A stretch of 64,000 bases of DNA from Heligmosomoides polygyrus polygyrus (Eukaryota > Nematoda > Chromadorea > Rhabditida > Heligmosomidae). The position numbers and the translations under genes are program-made. The stretch spans positions 65,568,643 through 65,632,642 of the forward strand of contig OX377202.1 of assembly GCA_947396885.1 (NCBI GenBank), given 5' to 3'. Every line of letters starts with the position of its first letter. The stretch's first letter is position 1. The notes below the pieces were generated by a model. The model was not told the origin of the DNA. It saw only the letters and a list, made by a program, of their open reading frames with translations, and made no database searches. Of the stretch, positions 34,901 through 43,540 are shown piece by piece.

Positions 34901-37896
34901 AAATCAGCTTACTTCCTACACACCTCCTACACATTTATTTCACTGTAATTTGTTAAACAAGGGTTTACTGTGAGCTGTGCTTCACTCACGTTTCTCACGT
35001 CCTGTATTAGACAATGTTTTGTATTTTCAGCGAATGTTAAACGTGGCCTGACAGCAGGCACGGGCTACAGCACGTACGGGTGACTAGGGCTGCTGACGTC
35101 ATGATCATAGGTTTCGACCAGGCTTCCCCAGGAAGGTGGGGTTATTTGGAGAGCTGATAACGAATCTGGCACCCGTTTTTCGTATTACACTGGAGTAGGG
35201 TAAGTTGCAGTAGGTAGGAGTGGCTAATGGTAAGGTCATGGTCATCGTTTTCGCCCAAACATCGTCTAAGGGTTATTTGGGGTGCTAATCACAAACATGA
35301 CGTTATTTGACAATTTGGAGGGAAGCAAATGTGTTGGAGATGTATAGGAAGCAAATCGGTGAAGGAGGCAGCGGTTATGAAAATTGCAAAAACAGTGTAT
35401 AGCACGAGAGTCGCACATGTGGCCTAGCACCTGTGAAGTAGCGTGGCCCGGCTGAGCCACGGATTCGCTTGATGCAGAATCTTTCGCTATGACCCACACA
35501 TCAGCGGGCGTGCACGTATGCACGTGCGCACGCGCTGACGGTGCAATACTCTACCCCCCAAATTCGAGGGCCCGTTGCTCTTTGGGTTCAAGGACTCAGC
35601 AGAAGCGAAATGTGTTTTTCAACTATATGAAGGGTGGAGATTCTCGTGGTACTATCCAGTTCCGCCGTTTAGACATATGCTTGAAACCCTTTCCTGATGA
35701 GTAATGTAGCCCTTTCAACTAATATATGGCGAGAAATGGCACTTTCCTTATTAAACGAATCTTGAGTATCTATCATGTCACCGCTGTTAAAGCTATATAA
35801 CGCCGCGCAGCTAAGACTGCTTCGTATTATACTTGTGTCCTTCCAAAATTTTTTCGAATAAACGAATAATCGAATATATTCGGTTTCACGAAAAACCGAA
35901 TATTCGAATAATGAATATATTCGAATTTTGGACCTTGTCGAATATTCGAATAATGAATATATTCGAATTTTGGACCTTGTCGAATATTCGAATAATGAAT
36001 ATATTCGAATTTTGGGCCTCGTCGAATATTCGAATAATGAATATTTTCGAATTTTGGGCCTCATCGAGTATTCGAAAAATGAATATTTTCGAATTTTGGG
36101 CCTCACCGAATATTCGAGTAATGAATATTCGAATATTCGAATTTATTCGAATATTCGTTCGAAATTATTTGATTTGGTCCGAAGTATACGACAGAAGTAT
36201 TTGAAATGAAAGTCAAATTGAGCCCTAGGCTAAATGCCTATTCTAAATTCTTCTGTAAGATCGTGTCTTCAATTTTCAAATCCAAACTCTTCTAATCTTA
36301 ATGAATTCCGACTGTAACGCACAACTGACATAGTGCCACAAAATTTATCAATAGCGAATACTTTGGTTGAAATTGTAGATATTCTACGGCTTCTATTTAC
36401 CCTCGTAAAGCAAATACAGAAATGGACGTAATCTCAAACACGACATGTTATTTAAAGGCATTATGTTAATATGTATATGACGTTTTATGTTACAAACCCG
36501 GACAAGAAAAAACAACAATTGAGTGAGGCAACACCTCGTCGTTAAGCTGAGAAATAAGGTCTCCTACAAGTGAATCACAGAAAAGGTCTTTGAGAAGGAT
36601 GAATGATGCTGTGGCAATTTGGAGTGAGATCGCTGCCAGTCTATACCCTTCCGACTGAGAAGATGAATGTCGAATAGTCTGCCCATGCGACACTTTTCGA
36701 ACGGTACAACTGGAAGATGGTCTCCCAGACGCATATTACTATTAACCAGAAGATCGCTCCTTGGCACTCAGCGTGACATACTTCCGATTGGTATTAGTGG
36801 CCGGTGATTGCGGTCGAAGAAAGCCTCAACCAAGAGACCAGAATGTGTTCCTAAACCACACCAACAGTAGACCAAACAAACCGACGATGAAGTACTTTTG
36901 ACAGAGGTCGACCTTGGCCGCATCGTTCATGTTTCTCTAGTCCATTGGTCGGCCTTCGCTTGGGTAATTAAACATGTTTCCCATCTCGAATAATTTCATG
37001 GCTCCATATGAAATATGTATACCAAACGATAGAGCTCGAGCTGCTGAGCTCAAATATATCTTTGGTTTTTCATATACTTGACTTCAGGCGAGTTATATCC
37101 AGAAGGCGCAAAAATTGACTCCCAGTAGTCTATCTCAGTAGCGTCGAATATATTCGAATTTTGGGGCACGTCGAATAGTCGAATAACGAATATATTCGAA
37201 TTTTGGACCTTGTCGAATATTCGAATAATGAATATTTTCAAATTTTTGGCCTCATCGAATATTCGAATAATGAATATATTCGAATTTTGGACCTCACCGA
37301 ATATTCGAATATTCGAATTTATTCGAATATTCGAATATTCGAATTTATTCGAATATTCATTCGAAATTATTCGATTCGGTCCGAAGTATACTTCGTATAT
37401 CTGACGATGCGACTGGTCACTTCCCATTTATGCGATTAATCTGACATGAAACGAGTTGTAGGAACGATGGGTTATAATAGATGGTGTTGCAGAACAAGCT
37501 CTCCGATTACTGCTTCATGACGGTGTTCCGATTCGTCGATGTGTCGCTGCTCTTCTTCTCTGCCCAGCAGCCGATGTTGTTCCAGAACGTTCTTCTTCGG
37601 TTCGACCTCATTACTTGCGGCCCGCTGCTCACCGCGCAGGAGAACGCCACCTGTAAGTGTATTTTCCTTGCTCTTTGGGTCCTCAATACAGCCACTCATA
37701 TTTAGTTGTGTGCAACTTTGTGATCATCTGCGAGATGTTCGTGCTGTGTCTGCTGGCCACCGTGCTCTTGGCTCCTCGTCGCAACGCTATGTTTGACAAC
37801 TACCGCATGCTGAAGACGTCGTTGTCCGTCCACGATACAGAAGAGTCGGAACTGGGAGCAGATTATAACGTGCTGGAGAGCGGTGTTAGCGGCTAA
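25957..37896 (+). CDS. osta: Organic solute transporter subunit alpha (SLC51A/OSTA family), seven exons
   Basis: Exons join in phase to 351 residues, against about 340 for vertebrate OST-alpha: 25957-26226, 26578-26693, 27888-28010, 28178-28288, 28374-28458, 37493-37652, 37706-37896 (stop TAA). All introns are GT...AG. Family marks are ETRRNKLYWLVTLFP, STGCCLIGMLAPRTS, SPPFCCLLPFLP (Cys-rich loop), EWLVLQAPVVRALIIVSDII, DVSLLFFSAQQPMLFQNV and LITCGPLLTAQEN. About seven hydrophobic membrane segments are visible. The family moves steroid and bile-acid-type solutes or affects lipid trafficking in the plasma membrane; vertebrate members need a beta subunit. The first exon is uncertain. ATG 25957 is in frame, but TTGCCTTTCAG ending at 26071 is a strong acceptor, so earlier exons may lie beyond the CR1 insertion. 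Intron 5 is 9034 bp and full of repeats. Confidence 0.88.
28323..28338. repeat. Poly-C tract in OST-alpha intron 4
   Basis: Sixteen consecutive C bases occupy the short 85-bp intron 4, ending 36 bases before the exon 5 acceptor. It may affect splicing or sequencing accuracy; nothing more can be said. Confidence 0.9.
28866..29153 (+). mobile_element. SINE-like repeat in OST-alpha intron 5
   Basis: TCCTTCCCAGACAAGTCTGG at about 29003 and the following GGAAGGCTTGGTTGGCC match the repeat bodies at 21106-21340 and 8930-9060. Foldback element 2 is inserted at its right edge. Confidence 0.5.
29156..32328. mobile_element. TA-flanked foldback element 2
   Basis: The ends are CAATGCCGCTCGCGCCGCAC (29156) and the complementary GTGCGGCGCGAGCGGTATTG (ending 32328), each followed by TA. 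Long inverted arms converge on a centre near 30430-30740. For example, GCATGCTCATAACTCCTTCA at about 29211 is mirrored near 32250, and CGACGTCCGTTTTTGAAAAT near 30308 is mirrored near 30545. Internal modules (GCGTGTTCGGAGCGCAATAG, TTCGATAGAGCTT, GATGACGTCATC) are shared with foldback 1. No transposase was found. It lies in OST-alpha intron 5. Confidence 0.8.
32337..34168 (-). pseudogene. Degraded CR1-like ORF2 fragment
   Basis: On the minus strand 33625-33134 encodes RT motifs matching the intact element at 22-25 kb: SFEQHGRTEGASTTTHFAGC, VIYIDLPRAFDKVSHR, GVLSPVLLLAYT and VQMYADH. The catalytic YADD is changed to YADH. 34096-33893 matches the linker before the RT (SKTRNSKALFYLNRCKLKSH). The C-terminal part (33100-32400) is frameshifted. 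The endonuclease domain is absent, so the copy is internally truncated and dead. Confidence 0.85.
33951..34402. repeat. Head-to-head palindrome built from CR1 sequence
   Basis: The minus-strand CR1 segment 34168-33951 is repeated in inverted orientation at 34180-34402, with an 11-base loop (34169-34179, flanked by TGCGGATG and CATCCGCA). Both arms encode the same peptide (SKTRNSKALFYLN...KADGLAKF-type), once per strand, with only scattered differences. It could extrude as a cruciform or arise by template switching during target-primed reverse transcription. Confidence 0.88.
34435..35571. mobile_element. Inverted-repeat element 3, ends GCCCTCGAATTTG
   Basis: GCCCTCGAATTTG at 34435 is mirrored by CAAATTCGAGGGC ending at 35572. 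Arms of several hundred bases match through GTGGCTCAGC, GCTTCCTATAC and ACCCCATATAACCCCTAGA. The arm module (AACCCCTAGATGAAGTTTGGGCG) also occurs in the middle of foldback 2 (about 30260-30300), showing exchange of modules between elements with different ends. No coding capacity was recognised. The target duplication is not clear. Confidence 0.7.
35878..36160. repeat. AT-rich minisatellite, 42-bp unit
   Basis: The unit TCGAATATTCGAATAATGAATATATTCGAATTTTGGACCTTG recurs about six times with few changes. Because 42 is a multiple of three and the unit is nearly palindromic, open frames run through on both strands (EYSNNEYIRILDLV-type repeats). These are not taken as genes. A second array with the same unit and the same 3' flank (TTCGGTCCGAAGTATAC type) lies at 37144-37372. 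Confidence 0.88.
36915..37075. mobile_element. Solo end fragment of a foldback arm
   Basis: TTTCATGGCTCCATATGAAA, followed by ACGATAGAGCTCGAGCT and CTGAGCTCAAATATATC, matches the reverse of 42570-42660 and the forward sequence at 48205-48256. It is therefore a detached outer-arm fragment of the foldback family inserted in the BEL LTR. Confidence 0.6.
37144..37372. repeat. AT-rich minisatellite, second array of the 42-bp unit
   Basis: About five units of the TCGAATATTCGAATAATGAATATATTCG type, in the same orientation as the array at 35878-36160 and followed by the same flank. It ends about 120 bp before OST-alpha exon 6. Confidence 0.87.
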
Positions 37897-38329
37897 ATCG
37901 GCGATTTAGAGCTTGTTAAATTGCCTAAGTAGTATTCAAAATAGGAAATGTTTGACAATGTCATGCTGGGACCATGCTTTAGGTATCTTCTACTTTACTG
38001 ATTCTAGACACGAACGGGTCTTTAGTCCTGAGCGGTGAAGCATTGCGGAATGGTATAGCTTTGAGTGCGAAGCGATATGTTTGCGTGTAAAGTGGCCATA
38101 TGCGTGTGGAAAAGTGTACAGCGTTCCGCATTTATGAACAGAATAAATTTTCAAATGAAGCTGGCTCCATTTTTCATCATGGGCAGTGCATGACATTAAC
38201 GGGTTTTTTCAGCAATGTGGAGCAGAGTGAGTAAGTAGTAAGCTTCCACGATCGGGTAACTTTCACGTGCATCCTATGCATGTGAATTGTCTATTTGGAT
38301 TAAATGAATTATGGTAATTTTACGTGTCT

Positions 38330-38659
38330 ATTTTGTGGATATCCAATGTGGTTGCTTTACTGTTCAGTGGAACAAAGGTTTATTCTCACATTGTTATAGT
38401 AGAACCCACAATAGTGGTACATGCATCATATATATATATACATATATATATACGCGATTACTTTTTTTTTTGTTGGCCACAATAGGTATCACAAATGTGA
38501 ACCTAAAAGACGGTGCCGCACTCGAGCGTCACGGGAGAATACGTCCATGAGTGCCTGCTTACGGTATCGCTAGGTTATGCCTGTGAATGTTATTCAATGG
38601 TGCGTATCTTATATCCATTAATATATCTAGATGTAAACCATGGTTGGGTATTCACAACA
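38330..38659 (-). repeat. 3' LTR of the BEL/Pao element
   Basis: On the minus strand it begins TGTTGTGAATACCCAACC (38659) and includes AATAAACCTTTGTTCCACTG near 38388-38365. The same sequence is found split at 48456-48255 and 42430-42327, where a foldback has replaced the middle. It is 330 bp long and lies about 430 bp past the OST-alpha stop codon. Confidence 0.8.
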
Positions 38660-38931
38660 CTGGGGTGGGGCCTTATGAGCGGTGGCGATAAACATGATAC
38701 TCACATTGATAGAAATCTAATAGAAATCTATGAATTACTTATAGTTACATCCAACTATCAATCGGGTTGTGTATTCGCAACAAATATAAACAAATAGTTA
38801 CACATAAACATATTAGAACAGCAACCAATACACAAAGCCACAAATATGGTGGAACTTTCTACTGTCGTCCTTCTAGATTGCGTTAACGGGCTCTGTTCCA
38901 TTTTTCATCGTGCCGGTTTGATTGCATGTGG

Positions 38932-40764
38932 GTGAGGGACGTTCTGCCTGAAAGCGGCGTGGGCAAAGACACGGGACAGTGCCGCGGAGCCAATTAGCGT
39001 CGGCTCGCGCGGTGACACCCGCCGCTTCGCGCTCAGCCAGACAGCCCTCGCCGCGGAGGCGATGCTGACCCAGCCAACCATGGGAGCCTGGTCGGCCAGA
39101 TTTGGTGTGATTACAATCGATAGAGGGATAGAAGGATCAGACGGTTTGCAGTGGCAGTCCAGAAATTGGGATTGGTCTGAATCCTACCATCTCCCATATT
39201 AGAATTTCGAGCTCTATCGAATGAGCCAGGAAAGAATCTTGCCACAATAACCCTTACTACAATTTCCTTTCAGGCGGTGTTTAAGTGTCGTTAAATATCA
39301 ATTTTTATTTGTCAGAATTAACTTCGAGGCATCCTTTCAGGCTACTGATGTGAACTCTACCATTCCCGCTTTATATCCTGTCTAAATAACCTTTAAGGCG
39401 GCTTTTTAGGCATTTATTTTCGTTAGATATAAGTTTTTATTTATGCCAGGATTAATTGCAAGGCACGCTTCCATACCACTGATGTAAACCCTCCCATCTC
39501 CTGTACCAGATTTTCGAGCTTTATCGAATGATCCAGAAAAGAACCACGCCTCAACAACCTTTAAAACGAATTTTTCATGCGCTGTTTTTTTCGCTAAATA
39601 TCGGTTTTTATTCACATATATTAGGATTAAATGCGAAACATGCTTCCAGGCTAACATTGCACAGGATTCTAATTAGATAGACGAGAGGTCTTTTAACAAA
39701 AGTTTAAAGCATTAGTTTCAACATGACATCTCTTTAGAACTTCGTAACTGATTTTTCTATGGGACTTTACAATGCACATATCACATATTTCGAGGCTATG
39801 GCTGGATACGTGGTTCATCAAATCTAATGTTCACCGAGAATGAATTTCGTCATACAATACTTCAAATTGCTCGTAAAGTCGTTTGTGGCTTCTAGCAGTA
39901 TTTTGACCTCTCGCCCCACAGACAATGTACCTGCATAGTCAATGTCTCCTCAACCAATTAACGAGTAAAGAAACACTCATGAAATGCTTTGAAAAATCTA
40001 GAGTACTTCGGGGTTCTTAGGAGGTCCACCGATTATCAAACCGAACTCGCTGTGATGACTGTGAACATCCTCTACGCATTGAAGGATCATAATGTTGTTC
40101 TCAAAAAGGTTGAGCGATTGGGGTGCTCCTAAAAGGGCTTTCATCTATTTAGTTCTATTGTTCGCCCAATTTCAGCCTGGAATTATGCCTCGCAATTAAC
40201 TCTGATATAAATAAAAAGTGATATTTAAGGAAAATAAACAACGCCTAAAAGCTGCCTTAAAGGCTATTTAGACAGGATAATTTCTGGCTCATTCGATAGA
40301 AATCGAAGCTCTGATACAGGAGATGGTAGAGATCACATCAGTAGCCTGAAAGCATGCCTCGTAGTTAATTCTGATATAAATTAAAACTGATATTTAACGA
40401 CAGTTAAACAGCGCTTGAAAAAAAATTGTAGTAAGGGTTATTGAAGCAAGATTCTCTCCTGGCTCATTCGATAGAGCTCGAAATTCTAGTATGGGAGATG
40501 GTAGGGTTCAGACCAATCCCAATTTCTGGACTGCCACTGCAAGCCGTCTGAGCCTTCTATCCCTCTATCGATTGTAATCACACAAAATCTGGTCGATCTG
40601 CGTGCTCTCGTGGTTGGCAGGGTCACCATCGCCTCTGCGGCGATGGCTGTCTGGCTGAGCGCGAAGCGGCGGGTGTCACTGTGCGAGTCGACGCTAATTG
40701 GCTCCGCAGGCAGTGTCCCGTGTCTTTGCCCGCGCCGCTTTCAGGCAGAACGTCCCCCTCCCAC
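38932..40764. mobile_element. Mutator-like foldback element with 9-bp target duplication
   Basis: TGCATGTGG flanks the element at 38923-38931 and 40765-40773. Long inverted arms begin GTGAGGGACGTTCTGCCTGA on the left and GTGGGAGGGGGACGTTCTGC (complement) on the right, and continue through GCGGGTGTCAC... and repeated GAGCTCTATCGAATGAGCC segments toward a centre near 39850. A 9-bp duplication with long terminal inverted repeats is typical of Mutator-type elements. No transposase was found. It sits between the BEL integrase end and the 3' LTR. Confidence 0.72.
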
Positions 40765-40940
40765 TGCATGTGGTCCCGAGTGTTAGCCTGTAACTCCTTG
40801 TAACTCCTTGTGTTCGAGATGTTCTCGCTGTAAGACACAGCGTTTTGAACAGCTTAAGGTAGTAGTCGCCGAACTGTGCTTTCGGCAGGTCTTGGTATCC
40901 TCGTAACTTTCCCAGCGCCTTTATTTGAATCACCGGATGG

Positions 40941-41465
40941 TTATTCTAGCGTTACCATGCGGGATTGAATTTCCAGCGGGATTAGACGATTAATCGACCT
41001 TTGGATGATCTTTACCGAAGCGTTTTGTAGCACCGCACTTATAATTTCGTTGTTTCTGCTGGTGACCAGATCCAGTATTAGTGGCATAGGCCACGAACCT
41101 TTTGGCTGTTGAGAGTCGTTGTCGAAAAGCACTACATCTCCTATTGTTGGAGAACGGTCAGATTTCCTAGAAGTCTTGCTTGCCATCTTGTGTCGATCCC
41201 TTAGCTCCATGAGATACTCGTTTTTCCAGATTGACCAAAACTTAGTGATCTTTTCTGTCTCCGACATTGCCTGTTTAGCTCCTTTATGAGAAGAGTTTTT
41301 TGATATGGTCTAAAGTCAGGATCTTCGTCGTCATCCTTTATTGTAAGCTGGGATGTTCCATGGCGTACGTCTTTATAAAGAAAGTCAATAGGGCGAAGAG
41401 CTTCAATCGGACAATCTCGATCACCAATTGTTGTTAACGGCTTTGAGCTAACAACACTTTCTATT
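40941..41465 (-). pseudogene. BEL/Pao integrase C-terminal fragment
   Basis: On the minus strand the frame reads TTLCEIESVVSSKPLT, LRPIDFLYKDVRHG, then after a frameshift near 41270 KFWSIWKNEYLMELRDRH, GDVVLFDNDSQQPKGSWPM and INRLIPLEI. This is the C-terminal end of BEL/Pao integrases, whose usual marks are the LRPIDFL motif and the tail domain that follows a FWKKW-like motif. Protease, RT, RNase H and the integrase core are missing, because the frame joins directly to gag at about 41485. Confidence 0.85.
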
Positions 41466-41474
41466 TCGCATAGC

Positions 41475-41800
41475 GTTGTATGTACTAACCCATAGCTGAG
41501 TTTCGTTGTCCAAATACTTGTTTAGGTTCATCACTAGCTTTTCCTGCTCTTTTTATTCGGCTCGTCAGTCGATCCTTTCGATGGCTTTGTTGAGGTATTT
41601 GTGCAATAGCTGCTTGCCTTTGGATATTCCCCGTGAGAGGTTGTTCAAGTCTGTAGTATTTCTTCTGATGAACTCGCATTGTGCTTTCTCCGGTGGAAAT
41701 TCGAATGGGTTTCGGAGTACTTCAATCTGAGCATCGATTGGTCGAAGAAGCTTACATACGTTGGAGATCTTCGTCTTCAAAGCTTGAACATCGGTCATTT
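41475..41800 (-). pseudogene. BEL/Pao gag N-terminus, truncated by internal deletion
   Basis: From ATG 41798 the frame reads MTDVQALKTKISNVCKLLRP... NNLSRGISKGKQLLHKYLNK, then shifts to RIKRAGKASDEPKQVFGQRN. The position (about 530 bases inside the primer site) and coiled, charged composition fit gag. At about 41485 it passes directly into integrase sequence (SYG-VHTTLCEIES), so most of gag and nearly all pol have been lost. Identification rests mainly on context. Confidence 0.6.
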
Positions 41801-42326
41801 CTATCGCGTTTTGGTGAGTTTCTCACAAATATCTAGGATATTGTGATGTCTGAAATTCACCCGCTATTTGAAATGATTCGAGTAGTTCTGCGCTCGAAGG
41901 TTTTCCTACTACGCGGGTCTTTTTCTTCTTTCTCAGGATCCTCGGCGAGAATTCGCTAAGAATTTTAGAATTTCCTTCCGGTTCCTCGGTGGATGACTCG
42001 CGAAGAAGGCATTCTTTCGATTACCTTTTCTTGATAGGAATGGAAATTCGTTCGCTCTCTGGTTTCTACGATGAGAATTCTCAAAGGCAGCTGCTATATT
42101 TTGCTGGTTCCGAGAGAGTCGCAGAGGAAAATTTAGAATTGCCGGCTGCTTCTCACGAAGAGAACTAGCACAGCTGACAATCAAGTTCTGGTTTCTCCGA
42201 AAAAAATCGCGAAGGACTTAAAGATGTCTTTTGGTGTCTCCTAAGAGAACTCGCTGATAAAAAACCCGTTTGTTTCTCACTGAGGATCTAGCTCAGACTT
42301 TGGGGTTTTCTACGGTCGATGCACCA

Positions 42327-42427
42327 ATTTGGTGGCCAACCAATAGGGTTGCTTTGCTAATCAGTGGAACAAAGATTTATTCTTATGTTGTTATAGCAGA
42401 GCCCAGAAAAGTGGAACATGTATCGTA

Positions 42428-42462
<35 letters not shown>

Positions 42463-42463
42463 A
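42327..42463 (-). repeat. 5' LTR inner part of the BEL element, with AAAT repeat
   Basis: 42327-42430 matches the 3' LTR (AATAAATCTTTGTTCCACTG on minus) and abuts the primer site. It is followed by an AAAT simple repeat (42427-42466) that ends at the TA border of the inserted foldback. Confidence 0.8.
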
Positions 42464-43442
42464 TACAGTACCGGACGCGTATTTTGAATAGACGCCGCAA
42501 AAACCGCAATTTTGGGGTTTTTGCGCCTTTTTGATACAAGTCGCCTAAAATCTCTTCATTTCAAAAACGAAGGATATATTTGAGCTCAGGAGCTCAAGCT
42601 TTATCGTTTGGTACATATTGTTCATATGGAGCCATGGAAATGTTCGAGATCGAAAACTTGCGCTCCATTGCGAAGGGCGGTCACGGACGAGTTGTCGGTC
42701 ACATGCCGTCGAAAGCCGTTGCGTGCTCACAATTCCTCTAATTTGAGATTCTTTAGAAACGGTTGATACCGCTCGATTTCTCTCATAGAGATCTACACAA
42801 ACATCTATACAACACCACCAGATTTTTGGACCACCCACCGCGTTTCGAAGTGGGTGGTCAAAAATTACTGGAACGGACTTTTTGCGATTGGAGAATCTTA
42901 TATTCCAGGACTTGCATGTCCTCGGAATATCTCAAGCATGGCGTAAAGTTTTCTGTCATGCCAGGAAATCTCGAGAGTCCGCTGTGCACAATGCATATAG
43001 GATCGAACCTATCAATAAAGTGGGCGGTGCGACAGTTTGTTTTCTGTTAATAATGGCGAGTAAGGGCAGGAGGAACTTCACCGTTGCCCTCCGCCGCTCT
43101 AAAATGGCTGATTGGGCTAAAGCAGTTGAGGCATCTGGAGAGTTACGAGCGTCGCAAAGCGCTTTCTGTCTCGTGCTCGCCCACGTATTACATGCCGTAG
43201 CTCTCCTTGTCTTAACGCAGTAGTCCATTGAAGTCGAAAAAAACCGTGTTACACAAGACTAAACTGCATTTTCCCACCACTGTAGCTTTTTTCAGTCCCA
43301 TAAGCTACGTTGCTGTGTTTTTGCGCATCCATTGAGCTTTATACTGCTGAGAAGATCCACAAGTTGCAGCTGGAAAGATTCAAAATTAACAGAGTTATTG
43401 CGCTCGGACACGTCCGCATTGGAATTTCGATTGATAGGTTCG

Positions 43443-43445
<3 letters not shown>

Positions 43446-43501
<56 letters not shown>

Positions 43502-43540
43502 TTATTTATTTATTTATTTATATATATATACATATATATA
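43446..43540. repeat. Simple repeats (CT)n, (TA)n, (ATTT)n
   Basis: A compound microsatellite at the 3' end of the RTE element on the minus strand. RTE elements commonly end in short simple repeats, so the TA/ATTT part is probably the element tail and the CT part the insertion site. Confidence 0.9.

Noticed and set aside
35833..36209. Open frames of 93-145 codons on both strands (EYSNNEYIRI-type repeats)
   Set aside because: They arise from a 42-bp AT-rich minisatellite whose unit is a multiple of three and nearly palindromic; not coding.
37472..37705. Minus-strand frames of 62-75 codons opposite OST-alpha exon 6
   Set aside because: They are shadows of the coding exon.
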